A stretch of DNA of 64,000 nucleotides from Lineolata rhizophorae (taxonomy: Eukaryota; Ascomycota; Dothideomycetes; Lineolatales; Lineolataceae): the NCBI GenBank assembly GCA_010093515.1, contig MU001673.1, forward strand, positions 810,049 through 874,048. The letters are read 5' to 3'. Below the pieces are notes generated by a model. That model was not told the DNA's origin and did no database searches. It saw nothing but the letters and a program-made list of their open reading frames with translations. How positions within the stretch are numbered: the first letter of the stretch is position 1; every line of letters starts with the position of its first letter. Both the position numbers and the translations under genes were made by a program. Shown one piece after another: positions 1 to 12,440 of the stretch.

Positions 1-3000
1 TTCGGGGGCAACCAGCAGCAGTCTGGGGGTTTTGGCAGCAATACTTCCGGAGGGGGCTTCTTCGGGAGCAAGCCATCAGGCCCCGGCATATTTGGTAGCA
101 CATCGACCCCTGCCTCGTCGGGCCAACAATCTGGTGGTCTCTTTGGTACAAGTGGCGGTTCCGGATTCGGCACCGGTGGCGGTGGCGGTGGAGTTTTCGG
201 CCAAAGCCAAAACCAAAATCAAAATAAAACCGGATTTGGCGGATTCGGTACTGGCCAGTCCGGATTTGGGACAGGGAATACTGGCGGAGGGGCATTCGGT
301 AGCGGCAATCAGCCATCGTCTAGTGGTGCTGGTGGATTGTTCAACACTAGCACTTCTGGTGGATTTGGGGGCAATACACAACAACAACAATCCGGATCAG
401 GCTTCGGAGGTTTCGGTCAAAACCAACAGACTCAGGGCCAAAGCCAAGGCGGTGGCTTTTTCGGCGGCGGGGCATTTGGACAGAACCAACAACAGCAGAA
501 ACAAAGTGGTTTCTTCGGCGGCGGAGCTAACACAGCTGGAACCGGAACTAGTTTGTTTGGTCAAAACAATCAGCAACAGCAGGGTGGAAGCCTCTTCGGA
601 GGCGGAAACACTCAACAGCAAGGCGGAGGACTGTTTGGCAACAAGCCCGCAACGACAAGTACCAGTCTATTTGGAGGCGGGGGTACCAACCAACAAACTA
701 GCGGTTCTGGAGGCATGTTCGGAGGTCTGAATACCGGCCAGACGCAGAATCCAAGCTCGAGCTTATTTGGCCAGAATCAGCAGCAGCAACAGAAGCCGCT
801 CTTTGGTGCATCCACTGGCGCCAACGCCTCCGGCGGTGGTATGTTCGGAGGAGTCACAGGCCAGAACACTGGGGGTAACCAGCAAGGTTCACTGTTCGGC
901 GGCGGACAACAGACCCAACAGCCTCAGTGGGGCGGCAGCTTGTTTACTAATTCGCAACAGCAGCAGCAAGGCCAGAATCAGCCTGCAAACTTGACTACTT
1001 CCATCCAGGCCACAAATCCATATGGCAACGAGCAGCTCTTTAGTGGTTTGGCTACGCCTTCCCAAAGCCTGGGACCTCTAGCTACTCCACTGTCCAGCAG
1101 CCAGAAGGCGAAGAAGAATGCTATCTTGCCTCAGTACAAGATCAACCCGGCCGCTGCCTCGCGTTTAATCACCCCTCAGAAGCGACCCCAGGGATATGGG
1201 TTTTCCTACTCGACTTACGGGACCCCTGGCAGTGCTGGTAGCAACGCTAGCCCTGGAAACTTCAACAGCAGCATGTTCAATAACGGCAGCCTTGGCAGGT
1301 CGCTTGGCAAGAGCTTTTCGACCAGCAACCTGAGGATCTCTTTCAATGCCGAAGATAGCATTCTTGCACCGGGCGCATTCTCGTCTACCGCTCGCAATAC
1401 CGGCAGCATGAAGCGTTTGAACGTCGATCGTAGCATGAAGGAGGGCCGCCCTTCCTTGTTCAGCGCCCAGTTTGCCGACTCCATGCAGCCTAGCCCTCTG
1501 AGGAAGAAAGTCAGCTTCGATGCTGCCATCGCAGGGTCTGGCGCAAATGGCACAACAAGTGGCGCATTGGTTCGTACCGAGACTAACGACGGAGACGCTG
1601 CAGCCACTGGCAGTGAGAACCAAGAGCAGTCCACTGACTCCGGCAGGCCGCTTCGCAGCGTTGGATTGAATGGCCCTCGTATGAATGGTGCTGCGACTAG
1701 GCCTGAGCCCGAGCAGGTCAAGGGCAATGAGTTGACTGTTGTGCCGGAAAATGACGCTGCCAAGTCTAAGCCAAAGGATGACAGTGGTGGAGCAAAGACC
1801 GTCTCGAAGTCCCAGAGGATGGCTCGTCTTCGCCAGATCGACCAGAATCTCGGGCCGTATTGGTCGGAACCTTCCCTCGAGGAGCTGCGCAAGATGAACA
1901 AGGAACAACTCAAGCATATCGAAAACTTCTCTGTCGGTCGTCAGGGCGCTGGCAAGATTGAGTGGCCCGTCGCTGACCTGTCTAACGTCCCCTTGGACAA
2001 TCTTTTGGGCAAGATAATTGTTCTCGAGGTCCGGAACGCCACGGTCTACCCGGAAGACAGCCCGGAAATCAGGAAGCCTCCTGAGGGCCAAGGTCTCAAT
2101 AGGCCGTCCACCATTCATCTCGAAAACTCCTGGCCTCGTTCTATGGCTGGAAAACTTCCTGTCCATGAGAAGAAGGGCGCGCAATTTGATAAGCACATCG
2201 CTCGACTCAAGCGCGTAGCGGGCACTCACTTTAAAGACTACAACCCCGACACAGGTGTTTGGATTTTCGGTGTTGACCATTACACCACCTACGGGCTCGA
2301 TGACGAGGACGAGGACGATGATATGGAAATGCTCGACGAAGACGGTTCGATGATGTCGGGCGGCTTGCGTGTCCCCGAGTCTCCGGTTTCTCCAACTCCG
2401 AGCGCTCGCCCTGCAGCTAGTGCTTCCAGCACCCCTGCTCGCAGTTTCAGTGTCCCAGAACCTGATACCAATGAGGATGTCTCTATGGAAAGCATTAACA
2501 CCACGTCCAGTCCCGATGATACATTCAACTTTAAGCAGCGCAACTCAACTAGGAGCCTTCCTGGTGGTTTCGGAGATGAATACCTTTTCGACGACATGGC
2601 TGAGCAGGCTGAAGATTCTCACAACCAAATTGGCATGAACAACAACCCGGAGTCTTTTTTAGATGAGCGCTCTGTGGGTTCGTCTCCTTCGGATGAAGAT
2701 CAAATCTCGGAAGAGTCTGAGGATAGGGCCGAGGATGACGAATCGGACTTGATGGAGCAGGATATGGCGGCCTCGTCCTCTTCGTCAGCCCACACCACAG
2801 AGCTTAATGGTGCCGCGGAATATGATGGGAGCGATTCGGTAAAGCCGAAATCGATCCTGAAAGCGAGCTTCCCGTTGCGGTCTATGTCGGGTCCCGAGAC
2901 CCCGTCGAAAGGAAAGTTCGCCTTGCGAATCGACTGGGCGGAGCAGCTTCAGCGCACTGTCAGCCCCAAGAAGCAAGATCGGCAGGCCTTGCGCGAGAGC

Positions 3001-5860
3001 CAGGCGGTGTTTTTGAGCACGAACGTCAAAGATCGCGATGTCGGCAGCGGAAGCGTGCTGGGAATGAAGAAATCACTTGCCAGTCCCTCGAAGCCTATCG
3101 CAACGCCTCTCGACTTGATGAATTCTCTCTTCCAGGACTCGGGACGCAAGTCTATTGGTGCGAAGCATGGAGCTGCGGCGATGAAGAACGGTGGTTTGCA
3201 GGTGTGACTTCCCTTCCCTTTGGCGTTGTTGTGCTTTAGTAAATTAGATCGGCTCCTATTCCCTCTTCATCACATCCCCACATTCTCTATCAGATTCCCT
3301 GTCATGTATTCTTTCCTCGCCACATTAACCAGTACCCTACCACATGCCTCTGTTGTGCTTCAGTGTGAAATTACATGTTTCAAATTGTCAATGACTTTGT
3401 TCTGCTTTCTGCTTCTGCTTTCTACTTTTCTTCTCAAGTAGTCCTTCCCAAAACCATCATGCACGTCTACAACCCAGTCATGTACCTAATCCCAAAATGA
3501 TCAAACTAAGTTCTGAAGAATTAACGTGTGATCTCTCCATAGTGGCCGTATCAAAAGGCGCCTAGACCCGATAGCGACATATCGAATCTCAGTGATATCG
3601 AAAAAGCCTTCCATCGCAGCGCAAAGCCTAGATGGGGCCCGAATGGAATGCTTATCCACATTTCGAAGCCGAAGGCTCCCAAGCTTCAAGCTGGTTTGTT
3701 GAAGCATCTCAAATATACCGTTGCAGGCGATGGCAACGAAGTGCGATTTGCTAAGGTCGTGCCGAACAAATCCGTACGTCCCCTCCTTTCAGGATCTACG
3801 GGAACTTGATTTTTTTACTTACACGGGTGTTGCTGTAGCTTTGTGGCCCTCCGCTTGAAAAGCAGCGCTGTATAACGCGAATCGTGGGTGATGGTCATGA
3901 TGGCCGGTCCGCTGAAATAGCTGTCGGTTTCAATTTCGCGGCGTTTGCTCAAGAGTGTCCCCCTGCAGACGCTCACGATGGTTTTCGCGAAGACCGCGTC
4001 TGGGAACTTGCTAGCATCCTCTTTGACGATCTCTCTGATGAGCTGCCTCCCGAGATTCCAAAGGACCGATATCCAGAATTCGAAGATCGTTTGCGCAAAG
4101 AGAAGTTATCGACCTTTTGGCAAACCCTCGTCCAGCCGGATGCGGACCGTCAAGCCTACCAATGTCCGTCTCATGAAGAGCGGGCTCTGATCCATCTCTC
4201 TTCTCGCAATATCTGGGATGCTTGTGCATCGCTGATAGATGGCAATGACTTCCGCCTTGCCACCATGGTTTCGCAGATCAACGCTGATAGCTCTTCTATT
4301 CGGGACGATATTGCGGCACAGATAAAGAGCTGGAAGGAGCAGAAGACTATTTCTGAGATTGCAGAGCCTGTGCGCGCAATGTATGAACTTCTCGCGGGCA
4401 ACGCCTGCATCTGTGAAGGCACCAAAGGCCCGGGTTCAAGGAGTGTTGGTCCTGAGGACCGCGCCACGGATTTTAGGATGTCGTCACGCTTCGGCTTGGA
4501 CTGGCGTAGGGCATTCGGTCTGCGTTTATGGTACGGAATCGAGTCCGACATGCCCTTAGAGGATGCTGTCCTATCGTACATCAAAGACCTCGAAGATGGC
4601 CGCGAAGATGTTGAGCCTATCCCATGGTATAGAGAAGCCGGAATTGCGCCAAAGTGGAAGGACCCTAATCTAGACAAGCGGGAGGATATTCTCTTCGGCT
4701 TACTCAGGCTTTACGCCCTAGAAAAGGCCAATGCCATGCAAAGCATCGCAGAAGTGTTGACGCCTGAAAATATCACGGGCGATCCATTCGACGCTCGGCT
4801 CAGCTTTCAACTAGTTCATTTACTGCGCTCCAAAGGCTTGTCCCTATTGGGCAAAGACGCGACGCAGGTCGCAGACATGGTAACAGAGATGTACGCCTTC
4901 GGATTACTCTCTGCGGGCGACTCCACCCCTTCGGTAAAACCTAAGCGGTCATCTCTGAAAACAGCACTCAATTCATCAGGACCTTCGGAGTCCGCCACGT
5001 TCGATCCGGAGAAGCTTCCGTGGCTCATTGCTATTTTTGCCTTCTTGCATCTGTCGTCACCTGTTGAGCGCCAACATCACATCAAGTCCGTTCTAGCAAC
5101 ACATGCATACGTGTTGCCTGAATTTCATCCGGCAGGCGTCCCGCCTCACCCGCTGTTCAATTTCTTGATTGATACTCTCACCCTACCTCCAGCTTGGATC
5201 TTTTCTGCTCAAGCCCAATATGCACAAGCTGTGCGTGGCGACTCCGTCGCTCAGACGGGCTACTTACTCGCAGCCAACGACATCCAGACAGCGCACGAGG
5301 TTCTGTGCCGCTCGGTGGCACCTCGCGCCATTATCGAGGGTAGCCTACCACTTCTCAAGCAGGTTCTCTCGCGTTTCGGAAGCACAGCGACCTCAATGAG
5401 CGCTGAGAAGACCGGCTCGGTTTCAGTTGCGGACGTGGTGACGGGTTGGCTCTTGGGTGGACAAGTGTACGCCGACTATGTCAAATTGGTGGACATGCGA
5501 GCCGGTCACACGGCAGCGCGCTCTGCTGGCGAGCGGCGTGAAGTGTTGCATCGACTCTTGGGGGCTCTGGAGGCGCTAGCTGGGAAAGTCCAAGGCATGG
5601 AGGTGCTGGAGCGTGCGGCAGTGGGGGAAATGGCTAGGGTGGTGGCTGAAGCTGTTGTGAAAGGGGAGGTGAGTATTTATCAGAGTCCTCGTATTAACGG
5701 CTAGAATGGCGCTAACGTGGGGACGTATCTACAGATTCAGAACGTTGGAGCGGAGCGCGCACGCGTCCTTGGATTACCGCTGACGGAAGATGCGACGCTG
5801 CGTCATACGAGGGAGCTGAGCCTAGGTTATTATCGGGCTGTGCTGGCGGCTGGGCGTTGA
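1..5860 (+). CDS. Nup98-Nup96 (Nup145-type) nucleoporin precursor, 5' end outside window
   Basis: Exons are 1-3201, 3543-3773, 3839-5668 and 5735-5860, giving 1795 residues in the window; the frame is open at base 1, so the N-terminus is missing. The first 330 or so residues are Gly/Gln/Asn-rich FG, GLFG and SLFG repeats, the cohesive Nup98-type barrier domain. A disordered linker follows, then the Nup98 autoproteolytic domain (about residues 640-770), ending in an HYT|TYGLDD-like motif at 2278-2289. Next comes an acidic tail, then the Nup96/Nup145C part from about 2830 on, which includes a helical scaffold of the Y-complex family (exon 3 onward). In this family the precursor cuts itself into a mobile FG protein and a structural pore subunit. 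The first intron (341 nt, donor gtgtga) is long for this locus; introns 2 (65 nt) and 3 (66 nt) are standard. Exon 2 reads in frame through the typical DSDISNLSDIEKAF segment, which supports the join. Identity is secure; the first intron's exact donor is less so. Confidence 0.93.
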
Positions 5861-8800
5861 GAAGGATTTAGCAGACAGATTGCCGACAAGGCTGGTGATG
5901 TTAATGTGACTGAGTGCTGGAATACTGGTGCGGCTTTGTTCAGGACAGCGTGTGAAGGAAATTAGCGGCGTGATTTGGGCTGTTGGTGGGTTGGTAATTG
6001 GGCAAAAGTAGCTGGAGGTGTTTACTGAATGTCTTGTATTCTGATGGTCCTGAAGGAAAAGCGGCCTTGTGGTCGTCGTGGAATGGAGTTTATTTCCACC
6101 TTCCTGGCGCTGTCTCCCGGCATGGTCACCTTGTCTAGTGTTCTGACAGTGGCTTCCCTTCTAAAATCATGTTGTAATAATGCCAGTAAATAGCTGAATA
6201 CTTTAATAGTTGTGGTTCTTGATTCGGAGCTCTGCAAACGTGATGCCAAGCTTGCGGCTCCTCATTCAACCTATGGTACAGCCCATTAGCGAACGTGAAA
6301 ACAGGCTGCGAGCTTGATAAATGTTCATAACAAAGTCGTTATCGGTGCGTAGGATGGTACATCCTTAGTGCCAGGTACCTGCTCGCGATTGCTCAGATAG
6401 GATAATTCTCCGTTCTAAATAAGGGTCATTCTGAATTAGGTCTCGCAAAGGTCGGAGTCGAGGCCAAGACTTCTCCGTTCGTCCATCTCTATGAGGCCAA
6501 TGTTGCTTCAACTATTCGCTCGGCATTATGGCTCTATTTAAGGCCTGCATATCCGATTTCAGACTCCTTAACAATGGATAGTAGTGACACTCAGATTACT
6601 GCCCAGCTATTCTAATTATATTTTGCCAAATCATGACAGCATTCTAGATTCACTTCGACTCCGCCGCCGCTATTCCATATAAGTATATTCCCTCAATTCG
6701 TGTGCAAAGCAGAGAGAGTCTTGGCCAAATTCGCTGGTCACGTCACTAGCTCAGGACTTAAGTTCGGTAGCTCCACGATCTACAGGTACCGAGCCTAGGT
6801 CACTCACAACCGACGCATAATTTGACTGCTTCCGGTACACAAGTCACAACAGCAATCACAGATATGTGTATGAGATATGAATTAGTACCTTCTATCAATC
6901 ACGTGTTGAATCCCAGCTATGAATGCCCCCCCGGAGCTTTCGATCGGCTTGCTAAATGGGCTGCAGACGGTTGAAACAATGCCGCAGCAATCTTCGCGCG
7001 TGACAACAGACATCCACTCCAAAACTCCACGGAATCTTGTTAATCTACTACACGTATAGCCTCATTTACTATCACACGCAATGGGATAGGTAGGCGATGC
7101 AGGTCAGCTCGAGTCGCGTCATTAAGCTCTAGGGCAGCTGCAGTACGCGATAAGACGTTTTCGGAGCTGGCGTTGTAGTTCGCGATCAGGCCCGAACCAC
7201 TATAAGTCGACATCTACCATGATCAAATGTGTCCCAAGAAATTAACTTTGAAGCAGCGTCGTTCATAGCAATGCGAAACCTCTGTTCATTCACTTACCGC
7301 GGATTCTCCGAGCTGGGTGGAACTTCTGATTGCGTTTCGAATCGTCCAAACTTCCTTTCCTGGACTTCTCATATCTCAGGCAATCGGATACTTCCGCTCT
7401 TTTCTTCCGGCTTCCTACCAAGTAGGACTTACAGTGCCAATTTGTGGCAAGCACGAGTGGGTCTGCGCCTTCTCAAGTTTTAGGCAGTCGTCTGAATCTA
7501 GAACGATTCCGTCCCGCCGAATATCTTTCCGAAGATCCGGACCACGTTTTCCAGCTGCACGTAATCGCGGTTCTTTGATGTTCTCCTAGGTTAGCGGAAG
7601 CTCCCATTCCAAGGTCAGACACTGCATCAGGCTAGCCTCGTGAAGAACAGTCCGATGATTTAGTCTCGCAGCATTAATCTCTCTGGCCTATATAGGTAGA
7701 GAAGAAATAGCGGGTCCGTAAATGTCTGTTCGTACTAATCTAGAAACATGTCGTCATCGTGTCATGATGATAAGATTCGGAATCTCTCTATCCTCACCTA
7801 AGAACTCTTCAGGCTAAATGATGTCGAGGTCCGGACTTGACAAGTGAGTATCTAGGTGCAACCAGAAACATGTATCAGAATGCTCTTTTGTCCAGCACGC
7901 GCCATCTCGCCTAGAGCTGATCGCCTAAGGCCCTACGGCACAGCGGAGTCTCCCCGTTCTGATGCGATCCCAAGCATCGTGTAGCGGACCAGAATTTGGT
8001 CTGTGAACCTGAAGTGTGCTGTTATTGGAAGAAGCTACGGCGAGGAGCGAAAAACGATGTGCACCAACCCCTGAACAAACGCAGTAACGTAAACGAGTCT
8101 AGGATCTCTAACTACTATCTGACGGCTTCCGCCGACCTGTCCAACTATATGCATGTGTACTGCACGCACAAGTTGTTGAGAACGATACCAGTGCTCGCGT
8201 AGGTTTATCCATGTGCGCACTAAATGAAATCGATAGAAAAAGCCCGAGCTGCTGCAAGACTAAGAGACCGACTAAAAAGAAAATGGCGCGTCAAGATGTG
8301 GAAAGCTGACGAGTGAGGCTCTCCAGTCCCGCGGCTTCCTGCGCAAAAACGTCTGACATCGGTGACGAGGGACCCATTTAGTTTAGTTGCTGATCTTATA
8401 ATGGATTTTATTCCAGCATTTTCGCCCCTCCATTTATTTCTGCCGCCATGGCCCGGCAGAGAGTAATTTAAAATTTTAATCTTTCAGTGGATACTTTTCT
8501 TGAATATCACCAGAGTCGTCAGCAGTTGCCTCGCTTAGGCCAAGCCCACCTCGATTAGAACTGACTTCGTACCAAGAAATCAGGGTGCCTTCTACTGGTC
8601 AATATTTCGCCATGGCATATAGCTGTTCGTGAGAACAATGGGCGAGCGGCGTGTCAATTGGCATCTTCCACCACCAGCCATCGCCATGGCCAACATGCGA
8701 CTCGACTATGTAGGTACGATCGTTCCTTCGTCAGATTCCAGGGCTGTATGGATGAGCTACTATGCAAAAATTCCGGGCAGGATGCCAGTGGATGGTGGCT

Positions 8801-9920
8801 ACAAGAGCAAGGCGGATGGTAGACGAAAAGAGACCTTGTTGTTGCCCCAAACCTGGCGCCCGTACCATGCCACAGGAGCTCGCGTACATGCGGAAATCCT
8901 TGAGACCCGTCCAGTCGGTGACGGGCTTGTCGGTAACGTGCCATTGGCCGCTAGCCACCAATTTCTACCGAAGCCACCGTAGATCAACCGTAGATGATGA
9001 ACACGGGCCTATACGAGCCGCTCGCGCGGCTGCAGGGGCACGAGGAGCCGAGAAGTGATCTTCGGAGCCCGGTGGGGTGCGTGGGTGCAGCCACCCGTTT
9101 TACCCGGCAGATAAATTTTAGATGGCTCGATGGGTAGGCTCTAAGGCCGCTTTCGGGGTCAAACTCGGGTATTCCGAACATCACGGACAGAAGAACGACT
9201 CAATTGAGTAGTTTACTTCGAGCTATCTACCTAGAAAAGGCTAGACTGGTGCTATTCCGAGTCGCTAGGTCTAGGCTACACGTAGGCTGTAAGCTTGATG
9301 TGCACAGGGCACCCCAAGACCTCTCGCCCATGCGCTCCGGTCGTCAACATGTGCTGCTGCAGATCACTTGGACCTCACCCAAACATGGAGAGAGGCTTTA
9401 CGGGCCCCGATGGGCAAGCACTCACATAGGCTGTAGGCCTCATTGTGTGGGTTGCCCGGCCGGGTGGACGGCGATGCTCTGACGGTGATACGATCCTAGT
9501 AAGTTGTGCATTTCTGGCGTTATTTGTTTTTTGCATCTACATGGTATCTTCAAAATCTGGTAGGCTCCTCATTGCTTTGTCGACGAAGAGTCGGTTAGAC
9601 AATCAAGCATTTTCCGCTTTATCGACCTTTTTTACAGTAAGGTTCCTCGACTCCCCCGCTTCTCGGGGCTCACCATGTTCCCGGTCGGAACAATTTACCC
9701 ACTCCCAATGCTTTGAGGGACCTTGGTCGGACGACGGCCCTGGAGAGAAAAATATAAAAGAACTCAGGAACACACTAGCTAGAAAACTAATTGGAACCTT
9801 GCGCGATTCTTTAATTCTCTAAGGCGCTACCACTGAAGCTCTGAAATCCCACGTGTTTGACCCTTTTTCATCCAATATTTTCCAACAGTCTGTCAGTGAT
9901 AGTTTCAAACACCGTCGTGG
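5861..9920. other. Long intergenic stretch, no gene recognised
   Basis: About 4 kb of moderate-GC sequence. All open frames are short, none shows a domain I recognise, and no exon chain with consistent splice sites emerges. The longest (8629-8982, plus) has no family features. The last 200 bases hold the promoter of the GH10 gene. No tRNA, 5S rRNA or terminal repeats were seen. Confidence 0.6.
9753..9759 (+). promoter_or_regulatory. Probable TATA box of the GH10 gene
   Basis: A perfect TATAAAA lies 162 bases before the GH10 start codon, at a spacing usual for a fungal core promoter with a 5' leader of about 100-130 nt. Assigned by position and sequence only. Confidence 0.45.
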
Positions 9921-11211
9921 ATGTTTTTCCAACAGACACTAGCCCTAGCCCTCGCGGCTTCAACGGCTGTCAGTGCTCTTCCTTCTTGGTCTGGCAAGTT
10001 TGACAGGTAAGATTTTGCTCTTTTCAACTATAGTTCCATAGCGGGTCTACTAACGTGCTTCACCTAACAGCACAAGAAAGCTTCACCGCCGTCAAGATGA
10101 CATAGCGATGGCAGAACTCTTTTCTAGTCGAGGCAAGTTCTTTGGAACGGCTACCAATTTGCCATACGACGATGAACAATACATGTCGATCTTGGAATCA
10201 AACGAGTTCAGCCAAATCACGCCAGAGAATGCGATGAAACTGGAAAGTCTGGTTCCTCATGCTCCAAGGCAGTACGATTGGACTACCGCCGATGACGTCG
10301 CTGGCTGGGCTTCAAGAAATAACAAAAAGCTGCGTTGCCATAGCCTTATATGGTACAACCACTTGCCCAACTGGCTTGCTAGCGGACGCTATGACAACGC
10401 AACACTCCTTTCGATCATGACGGACCATATCAAGACGGTTGTAAACCGCTACAGGTTTGTTTGCGAGGCATGGGATGTTGTCAGTGAAGGTAAGAGTTTT
10501 TAGTCACATTCCTTGTCCCAGGGTTTTTCCTAGCATACTACTGAATAGGCACTAATACCCAACAGCTCTGAACGAAGATGGCAACCTTCGTGATGACAAC
10601 ATTTGGTACGAACTTATCGGACCCGCATTCATCCCGATTGCCTTTCAGGCGGCCGCGGAGGCGGATCCAGACGCACAGCTTTACTACAACGACTACAACA
10701 TTGAGAAGTCAGGCCGCAAAGTCGACGGCGTCAAGAATATCATCGACTTGATCCGCGCGTCGGGAGCTCGAATCGATGGCGTCGGCGTCGAAGGCCACTT
10801 TATCTCCACACAAGTACCAGAGTACGACGACATGGCTAGCTGGATGCGTGAATTCACGGACAAGGGAGTCGACGTAGTATTTTCGGAGCTTGACGTCCGG
10901 ATCAGGCTGCCCGGGGACCACAGCAAGCGTGGCCAGCAGCGCGAGGAGTACGGGACCATCTGCGCCGCTTGCAAGAACAACTCACGTTGCAGGGGTATCA
11001 CGGTTTGGGTGCGTGCTCCCAACGTTTCATTGCCTAGCTGCCGATCTGCTATCAGCGACTGACGGTTTTCGCGTTTTAGGATTTCACTGACAAGTATTCC
11101 TGGATACCCGACCACTTCGACGGCTACGGCGACGCTTGTATGTGGAACGACGACCTTGAGAAGAAGCCCGCATATCAAGGATGTTCCGACGTCTTTGAAG
11201 ACGACGATTAA
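9921..11211 (+). CDS. Secreted GH10 glycoside hydrolase with altered active-site residues
   Basis: Exons 9921-10006, 10071-10489, 10566-11008 and 11080-11211 encode 359 residues, the usual length for a single-domain GH10 enzyme with no carbohydrate-binding module. An N-terminal signal peptide (MFFQQTLALALAASTAVSA) is followed by a possible dibasic processing site (HRR). GH10 landmarks in order are TPENAMK, RCHSLIW, WDVVSEALNEDG with the acid/base Glu168, YYNDYN, GVEGH, FSELDVR with nucleophile Glu276, and GITVWDFTDKYSW. Both catalytic glutamates are kept. However, the Asn normally just before the acid/base Glu is Ser167, the WHSQ segment reads WYNH, and the Gln before the second active-site His is Glu. 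Canonical GH10 enzymes are endo-1,4-beta-xylanases; some fungal GH10 members act on glycoalkaloids (tomatinases). The substitutions suggest changed substrate or weakened activity. GH10 fold is certain; xylanase activity is not. Confidence 0.9.
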
Positions 11212-11699
11212 TGCGACTGGACACTGGATTTAATGGGTACTTTTTGGGCACATAGCACGGTAGGCTCTGGGTCTCGACTGTTCTTCTCGTTCATGGGTTA
11301 CACACATACATAGGTACACACTGGGGTTTACCGGTCTTTTTAACGATTCAAAGATAGTGGCTATTTAATTATACGATATGAGATGGATTTTTTCCCTTGG
11401 GAACCTCTATTCTAACTAAATTCCAAGTGTTAAAAATTGCTCGGGCTACACCTTTCAATCGCCCTAAACGGGTCTTTTGCGGAGTGCAACGGTTACCCTT
11501 TCCCTTCAGGCGCGAAGCGACAATTGCTCGACTGGTTTAACTTTTTCGTAAATGCCCATAGGCAGGTGTCCCACGACTGGCCGCCACAGGTCATGGGTGG
11601 AGGGTACGGACTAATAATCAGGGTAGCGAATAAGCTCCTAGCCCATGTTATGCACTATTGTAGGAGGCGGCATTTTGCTGTTAGTAGTGTCTCTACTGC

Positions 11700-12360
11700 G
11701 ATATATTATTATTATTATTAACTCTTACATCCTTTGAAACTAACGTCTATGGGGAGCTTCTAACCAGCGTCTATTTATAGGTAAAACCCTCTGGAAAGAA
11801 AACCTATCGCACTTTATCACCCCTGTCCTCTCTGGGCACTCGTAGCTAATTTTGTACCTATAAGGTAGCTGTCTGAAACCGTAGCTAGGGGAAGTTAGCC
11901 ATAGCTGGTTCCAGGCTCCCTCTCTCCCGTATAGCAAGCGTCCTGCTGACCTAAACTGCTGGATCCCCAGGTGCTGTATTAGCCACCTGGTAGGTTTAAT
12001 GTTCGCTTTAAGTCTGTAAGTTGTGCCCTGTAATCCAGAGAACCTCGCCTGTCCCTAATCTGTTCCCTCGCCTCCCGCAAGCCCAGGCAGTAGATAAGTA
12101 TGTATCGTGGCGTCTAATTTCCCCCTCCGTATTAGCATCGCCCGGATGAGAACCGTAGGACCTTTGCCTTTGCAAGGAACAGCGAGTCCTATTCGTATCC
12201 TTGCCTGAACAAGGATAGAGCTTTCTGCTTTCCTAAGTTCCTTGTACCTATTTTTGTGCCTATTTAGGTGACTGCCGTGCGGAGGTGTTTCAATTACGTC
12301 CCAGTATGTCTTTGGGGGAATCTTCTGCGAAGTCACCCTCCGCTCCTGTAGTGCCCTCTG
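11700..12360 (-). mobile_element. Decayed 3' end of a Tad1-like LINE
   Basis: Read on the minus strand, 12199-12245 gives KELRKAESSILVQAR, matching the conserved segment after the RNase H region in fungal Tad1-clade LINEs (remembered form ...ESSILVQARTGRIGL...). About 100 bases on, in another frame, comes YCLGLREAREQIRDRRGSLD (about 12030-12090), the next conserved block of the same tail. So at least one frameshift and several in-frame stops separate the two, and the copy is inactive. Farther downstream on the same strand a run of TAA units (about 11705-11722) could be the simple-sequence tail typical of LINE 3' ends. No reverse transcriptase region is recognisable upstream, so the insertion is 5'-truncated or eroded. 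Assignment rests on remembered motifs. Confidence 0.6.
11705..11722. repeat. (TTA)n microsatellite
   Basis: About five TTA/TAT units, on the minus strand (TAA)n. It lies just past the LINE-like sequence and may be its tail. Confidence 0.6.
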
Positions 12361-12440
12361 CCGGATCTAGGTTCCTTGGGCTTGGTCGAGCGGGCCCCTC
12401 TATTGCGATATACATGTCCGTTATTAATCGTTATACCTCA

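Noticed and set aside
8629-8982. Open frame of 117 codons in the long gap before the GH10 gene
   Set aside because: Several overlapping frames on both strands are equally open here; no motif, signal peptide or splice pattern.
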